From: Fischerella sp.
GTDB lineage: Bacteria > Cyanobacteriota > Cyanobacteriia > Cyanobacteriales > Nostocaceae
Direction: 5' to 3'
NCBI GenBank assembly: GCA_026419705.1
Contig: JANZYY010000175.1
Coordinates: 1-9,389 of the forward strand
DNA: 9,389 bases
The notes beneath the pieces were generated by a model. It was not told the origin of the DNA and did not search any database. It saw nothing but the letters and a program-made list of their open reading frames with translations. Position numbers and translations under genes: made by a program. Of this stretch, positions 6,677-9,389 are shown in pieces; position 1 is the stretch's first letter; each line of letters opens with the position of its first letter.

Positions 6677-6685
6677 CAGTTTTTT

Positions 6686-6952
6686 ATGGACATTCAGTTA
6701 ATCAACATCGGTTTTGGCAACATCGTGTCTGCCAACCGAGTAGTTGCCATTGTCAGTCCAGAGTCTGCCCCGATTAAGCGGATCATTACGGATGCACGGG
6801 ACCGAGGTCAACTTATTGATGCAACCTACGGTCGCCGCACTAGGGCTGTAATTATTACTGATTCCAGCCATGTTATTCTTTCAGCGATTCAACCGGAAAC
6901 GGTAGCGAATCGCTTCGTGGTTTCCCGCGATCATCAGGTGGTGGATAATTGA
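6686..6952 (+). CDS. DUF370/RemA-like regulatory protein
   Basis: An 88-residue protein of the DUF370 family (RemA-like). In Bacillus subtilis, RemA is a DNA-binding activator of biofilm matrix and osmoprotection genes that assembles into oligomers; the cyanobacterial orthologue's role is not something the sequence can tell. Family features are plain: the opening DIQLINIGFGNIVSANRVVAIV, the segment ESAPIKRIITDARDRGQLIDATYGRRTRAVIITD (the basic stretch lies around residues 31-52), and the closing HVILSAIQPETVANRF. The length is typical. The gene stands directly upstream of gmk on the same strand, an arrangement also found in many other bacteria. There is a 177-bp gap to gmk. No good Shine-Dalgarno site precedes the ATG; a small hairpin and T-run occupy that place. 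Confidence 0.92.
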   Translation: MDIQLINIGFGNIVSANRVVAIVSPESAPIKRIITDARDRGQLIDATYGRRTRAVIITDSSHVILSAIQPETVANRFVVSRDHQVVDN

Positions 6953-7129
6953 ATCAGGGGTGGGTTAAGATATCTACTCCTATTTGTGCCGTACCGACAG
7001 TAACGTGTAAATTAAACAAGTTTTCTGTCACTCGTGGTGCAAATTTCTCAGTCATATAGTCGCCCTCACAACTCACAAAGGCTAATGACTAATGAATAAT
7101 GTCTATTAATTGATTCACAAATTGAGCGG

Positions 7130-7729
7130 ATGATGCAAGTTTTATCCATCCAGAGTGGTGCTACTACCAAAGATTGCTCTTCTCCTGGCAAGCTTGTTGT
7201 CTTGACCGGGCCTAGCGGTGTGGGCAAAGGCACTTTAATGCGATCGCTTCTTCAGCGTCATCCGGAATTTTATTATTCCGTATCTGCAACCACTCGTCCT
7301 CCTCGTCCAGGGGAAGTCGATGGTAAAGACTATTACTTTATTAGCCGCAGCAAATTTGAACAATTGGTGGCGGCTGGCGAATTCTTGGAGTGGGCAGAAT
7401 TTGCTGGTAACTATTACGGTACTCTCCGTAAACCTGTTATCAACCAAATTTGCTCTGGCAAAACTGTTGTGCTGGAAATTGAGCTGGAAGGAGCACGACA
7501 AATTCGTCATTCCTTTCCTAGCGCACTCAGCATTTTCATTTTGCCACCTTCCTTCAGCGAATTGGAAAAGCGGATACGTGGACGCGGACAAGATTCTGAA
7601 GAAGCGATCGCTCGTCGTTTGCGCCGCGCTCAAGAAGAAATTAACGCTGCTAATGAATTTGATATTCAAATCGTTAATGACGATTTTGAAACTGCTCTCA
7701 ATTCTATTGAAGCGGCTTTATTTGGATAG
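7130..7729 (+). CDS. gmk: Guanylate kinase (Gmk)
   Basis: Cytoplasmic enzyme that phosphorylates GMP to GDP with ATP, essential for GTP and dGTP supply. The 199-residue product has the Walker A loop GPSGVGKGT (residues 27-35) and the GMP-binding segment SATTRPPRPGEVDGKDYYF (52-70). Also present are EFLEWAEFAGNYYGT (about 84-98), TVVLEIELEGARQIR and the lid-region arginines in RIRGRGQDSEEAIARRL. The length is usual for bacterial Gmk. The first 19 residues precede the fold and are poorly conserved, so a start at the second ATG (7133) is equally possible; neither has a strong ribosome-binding site. Its left neighbour is the remA-like gene. It converges with psaL and ends at a large hairpin. The gene contains two HIP1 sites (7240-7247, 7604-7611). 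Confidence 0.97.
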   Translation: MMQVLSIQSGATTKDCSSPGKLVVLTGPSGVGKGTLMRSLLQRHPEFYYSVSATTRPPRPGEVDGKDYYFISRSKFEQLVAAGEFLEWAEFAGNYYGTLRKPVINQICSGKTVVLEIELEGARQIRHSFPSALSIFILPPSFSELEKRIRGRGQDSEEAIARRLRRAQEEINAANEFDIQIVNDDFETALNSIEAALFG

Positions 7730-7768
7730 TTGTTCACCACTTTCTTTAATTTGTTTAACAAACAAGCA

Positions 7769-7824
7769 ACAAAGGACACAAAGTGAAAGTTTACGCCTTT
7801 TACTCTGTGTCCTTTGTACTTTTG
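7769..7824. terminator. Long hairpin terminator between convergent gmk and psaL
   Basis: ACAAAGGACACA (7769-7780) pairs perfectly with TGTGTCCTTTGT (7806-7817). The stem continues inward as AGTGAAAG (7782-7789) against CTTTTACT (7797-7804, one G-U pair) after one mismatch, giving about 20 bp around a 7-base loop. On the plus strand it is followed by ACTTTTGTT, so it can end gmk transcription. Read on the minus strand it is followed by a T-rich stretch, so it may also serve psaL. Confidence 0.7.
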
Positions 7825-7960
7825 TTGGTTGTTAGTAGATAGTAGATAGTAGATAGTGGTTAGTATTTGGTTGCAGCTTTGTTAGTTGTTCCAACTAACC
7901 ACCAACTACCAACAAACGACAATTTCCAACCACTAACCACTAGCCACTCACTACTAACCA
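7825..7960. repeat. Phased 7-base repeat tract with opposite-strand halves
   Basis: From 7825 to 7873 the sequence divides into seven in-phase heptamers: TTGGTTG, TTAGTAG, ATAGTAG, ATAGTAG, ATAGTGG, TTAGTAT, TTGGTTG. From 7891 to 7960 it divides into ten heptamers of the complementary type: CCAACTA, ACCACCA, ACTACCA, and so on through CCAACCA, CTAACCA, CTAGCCA to CTAACCA. The two halves are imperfect inverted copies and could form a large hairpin. The last heptamer includes the psaL stop codon (7954-7956). This is an STRR-type element in the gmk/psaL spacer. Confidence 0.8.
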
Positions 7961-8472
7961 AACAGACCTTGTATGAATCCTAAATTGGTAGTTAAAAAGT
8001 ATGCTGTGACTGCACCACCAATACTACCAATTAAAAAAGCACTGCCAAAGTTGCTCCAGCCTTCTTTAGATTGGAAAGCATCTGGAGTGTTAGGTACGGT
8101 AACACTAGCAACAGGTTGAGGGGGATTGCTATTGGCATACAAAGAGAGGGCAATCGTCAAAATTGTAACCAGACCTATGGTTGACAATAACCCAGCTAAA
8201 TTGGCATTGACAGTGTTCCGCAGGGGACCCAATTTGGCAAAGGGACCAAATAGCCAGTAACCGTGAGCCATACCAACTTCTAGCCCTCTTCTAAAAGGAG
8301 TGATACCCACACGATAAGCCGGCAAGTTATTAATGAACCACTTAGTAAAAGCAGAAGAATTAATCGGAGTTTCTAGGTTCCCAATCTGCGGATCGCGCCC
8401 TGCTGGAAAAACAACCTCTCGATTTCTTGGATCGCTAGGAAGATTTTTTGATGCATCTACTGCTTGCGCCAT
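7954..8472 (-). CDS. psaL: Photosystem I reaction centre subunit XI (PsaL)
   Basis: Membrane subunit at the interface between photosystem I monomers, required for trimer or tetramer formation. The 172-residue product has the typical soluble N-terminus (DPQIGNLETPINSSAFTKWF, about residues 27-46). Next come the segment PAYRVGITPFRRGLEVGMAHGY with conserved Glu65 and His70 near chlorophyll sites, GPLRNTVNANLAGLL leading into a membrane helix (about 90-112), and a C-terminal helix ending GFIQGLFG. Between the helices is a longer, proline-rich loop with NPPQP at 116-120. The start is ATG 8472-8470, with GAGG about 13 bases upstream. psaF and psaJ lie upstream on the same strand, but a 312-bp AT- and repeat-rich gap suggests psaL also has its own promoter. 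No psaI is found beside it. Confidence 0.97.
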   Translation of the reverse strand: MAQAVDASKNLPSDPRNREVVFPAGRDPQIGNLETPINSSAFTKWFINNLPAYRVGITPFRRGLEVGMAHGYWLFGPFAKLGPLRNTVNANLAGLLSTIGLVTILTIALSLYANSNPPQPVASVTVPNTPDAFQSKEGWSNFGSAFLIGSIGGAVTAYFLTTNLGFIQGLFG

Positions 8473-8784
8473 ATTTTATTTTCGCCTCTAAGATAGTATG
8501 GTGGCAATATTTTATATTAATAATAATTGTAGTTGAACAGTTTTTTTGAAAGTTATGTTTAAAAAAAATTAATTTAGCGGTTTTTATTTGTTTCTATAAA
8601 TGCAAAAAACTCATGCTGTTTCCAGCGTTTTAAAGTTTAAAAAATAATTTTGATTACTTTTCTATTGAGTTAGCTGTTGATTGTTGGTTGTTGATTGTTG
8701 TTCATTACTTCCAACAACTACCAACTACCAACAAACAACAAAACCTGCAAACTACTCTCTCAATGATTAAAATCCGTTAGCAAT
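8473..8784. other. AT-rich spacer between psaJ and psaL
   Basis: A 312-bp spacer upstream of psaL (minus strand). It is very AT-rich near psaL and carries a 7-base repeat cluster at 8676-8738. I checked both strands for a short psaI-like frame and found none. A TACTAT hexamer upstream of psaL on the minus strand could be its -10, but there is no matching -35. Confidence 0.6.
8676..8738. repeat. 7-base repeat cluster with inverted halves, psaJ/psaL spacer
   Basis: GTTGATT (8676-8682), GTTGGTT, GTTGATT and GTTGTTC run in phase to 8703. They are followed from 8711 by complementary heptamers CCAACAA, CTACCAA, CTACCAA and CAAACAA up to 8738. The halves can pair imperfectly into a long hairpin just downstream of psaJ on the minus strand, which might reduce read-through from psaFJ into psaL. 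Same STRR type as the other tracts in the window. Confidence 0.75.
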
Positions 8785-8922
8785 TTATGGTAACGGGTGG
8801 AAAAGTAGGTCGGGGAAAAAGCGGTTAAATTCAATCAAAATGCCGGCTGTGATAAACAGCCAGATTGTAGTGATGACGGGTGCGGTGCTAAGAAACTTCA
8901 ACAAAGGGCTTTGATTATCCAT
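8785..8922 (-). CDS. psaJ: Photosystem I reaction centre subunit IX (PsaJ)
   Basis: A 45-residue single-span membrane subunit of photosystem I that packs against PsaF and binds antenna pigments. I translated it by hand from ATG 8922-8920: it begins MDNQSPLLKFLSTAPVITT, has a hydrophobic helix IWLFITAGILIEF (about residues 20-32), and ends with the family-typical FNRFFPDLLFHPLP. A GGAG ribosome-binding site lies 7 bases before the start. An overlapping upstream ATG (8929) hits a stop after four codons and is not the start. The gene begins 36 bases after the psaF stop codon on the same strand, forming the usual psaFJ operon. Confidence 0.96.
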   Translation of the reverse strand: MDNQSPLLKFLSTAPVITTIWLFITAGILIEFNRFFPDLLFHPLP

Positions 8923-8958
8923 GAATCATCTCCAAAAAAGCGAATGAGCCAAACTTAA

Positions 8959-9389
8959 CTAGCGTGGCGAAATCGGAATTTCTTCATCGTTGGCTGTTAA
9001 TTCACCAGAAAGCAACTCTTTGATTGCTGTTGCTGGCCAAGCAAAGCCGGATAGCATGATTGGCAGTGCTAAAGGCACTTCAATTTGGATTTCTTTCTGT
9101 TCGACATCGCCTCCCTGCTTTTTAATAGTTTGCAGATAGGCACGACCTACCCAACCAATCCAACCGGCAATATACAAAAAGAGAATACTAGGGATCAAAA
9201 AGTCACCAGCACGATCCAAACGACCATCAACAATCAAGTGGGGTAAACCCTCTGGACCACACAGTGCTTGAGAATAACGCTCAAATCTTTTTCGTCCGGA
9301 TTCAGGATCGGCAGTAGTGTTGCGAGCAACTTGTGCCCGTTGTTGAAAGGCGGGAGATTCACTACAAGGTACAAGGCCTGCTCCTAGAG
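8959..9389 (-). CDS. psaF: Photosystem I reaction centre subunit III (PsaF), 5' end missing
   Basis: Photosystem I subunit with a lumenal N-terminal domain and a membrane helix; in algae and plants it docks plastocyanin or cytochrome c6, a role that is weaker in cyanobacteria. About 142 codons are present, running off the right edge. The visible protein starts LGAGLVPCSESPAFQQR, near the mature N-terminus, so roughly the signal peptide (about 20 residues) is cut off. The two conserved cysteines are in LVPC and ALCGPEGLPHLIVDGR. The helix segment is FLIPSILFLYIAGWIGWVGRAY, followed by PLALPIMLSGFAWPATAIKEL and a short acidic tail. The frame is open from the edge to TAG 8961-8959. It is the first gene of a psaF-psaJ operon, with psaL further downstream. 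Confidence 0.96.
   Translation of the reverse strand, partial: LGAGLVPCSESPAFQQRAQVARNTTADPESGRKRFERYSQALCGPEGLPHLIVDGRLDRAGDFLIPSILFLYIAGWIGWVGRAYLQTIKKQGGDVEQKEIQIEVPLALPIMLSGFAWPATAIKELLSGELTANDEEIPISPR

Larger units (their letters stand above)
6200..6685. other. Long AT-rich divergent spacer (hydrolase / remA-like gene)
   Basis: A 486-bp, strongly AT-rich region between two divergent genes, so it must hold both promoters. It has no open frame worth naming, no tRNA-like structure and no tandem repeats. Weak inverted repeats are scattered in it (for example TAAGT with ACTTA near 6480-6500). Its right end carries the candidate promoter and hairpin listed separately. Confidence 0.6.

Noticed and set aside
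7235..7835. Minus-strand (7235-7669) and plus-strand (7320-7835) open frames over gmk
   Set aside because: gmk carries all the catalytic motifs in its own frame; these are out-of-frame or antisense by-products, and the second runs into the terminator hairpin.
7825..8738. Repeat tracts considered as a CRISPR array
   Set aside because: The unit is 7 bases with no spacers and no cas genes nearby; they are simple tandem repeats.
8473..8784. Possible psaI between psaJ and psaL
   Set aside because: No frame on either strand encodes a short hydrophobic PsaI-like peptide; the spacer is AT-rich with many stops.

Overview
The window is a piece of a cyanobacterial chromosome, most likely from a filamentous, Nostocales-type species. 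Four observations support this. There are photosystem I genes (psaE, psaF, psaJ, psaL). Cyanobacterial marker families are present (DUF3134, PAP/fibrillin, a DUF370/RemA-like gene next to gmk). The HIP1 octamer GCGATCGC occurs six times in 9.4 kb (starting at 599, 1898, 3227, 5844, 7240 and 7604). Several intergenic tracts are built from short tandem 7-base repeats of the STRR kind. The first 19 bases are not genomic: they match the Tn5/Nextera transposase mosaic end exactly, so the left edge is a read or contig end with untrimmed adapter.

Layout, left to right. Positions 20-756 (-) hold most of mutM/fpg (DNA repair glycosylase), cut off before its zinc finger by the contig edge and carrying an in-frame low-complexity insert. 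psaE follows (917-1135, -), then a heptamer-repeat spacer, then a PAP/fibrillin-family gene (1411-1995, -). A divergent intergenic region leads to a small acidic DUF3134 protein (2228-2470, +) and mraY (2561-3661, +), which ends in a clear intrinsic terminator. The stretch from about 3720 to 6685 looks more accessory. It has a possible degraded coding fragment, an orphan SAM-dependent methyltransferase (3862-4599, -), an exported class A beta-lactamase-fold serine hydrolase (4865-6199, -) and a 486-bp AT-rich spacer. The right part is conserved: a remA-like DUF370 gene (6686-6952, +) and gmk (7130-7729, +) converge on psaL (7954-8472, -) through a long hairpin and a heptamer-repeat tract. psaJ (8785-8922, -, only 45 codons) and psaF (8959 to the right edge, -) lie upstream of psaL on the same strand.

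How the genes relate. PsaE, PsaF, PsaJ and PsaL are peripheral subunits of photosystem I: stromal ferredoxin docking (PsaE), lumenal/transmembrane PsaF-PsaJ, and oligomer-forming PsaL. The order psaF-psaJ-psaL without an adjacent psaI, together with a proline-rich NPPQP segment in PsaL, matches the pattern reported for cyanobacteria with tetrameric rather than trimeric PSI. MraY and the serine hydrolase both concern the cell wall but are not co-transcribed. Gmk makes GDP from GMP and sits beside the DUF370/RemA gene, as in many bacteria.

I found no convincing undescribed multi-gene system. The points most worth a second look are the PsaL/psaFJL arrangement, the insert in mutM, the phased 7-base repeat tracts, the hydrolase lacking an evident deacylation glutamate, and the possible gene remnant after mraY.
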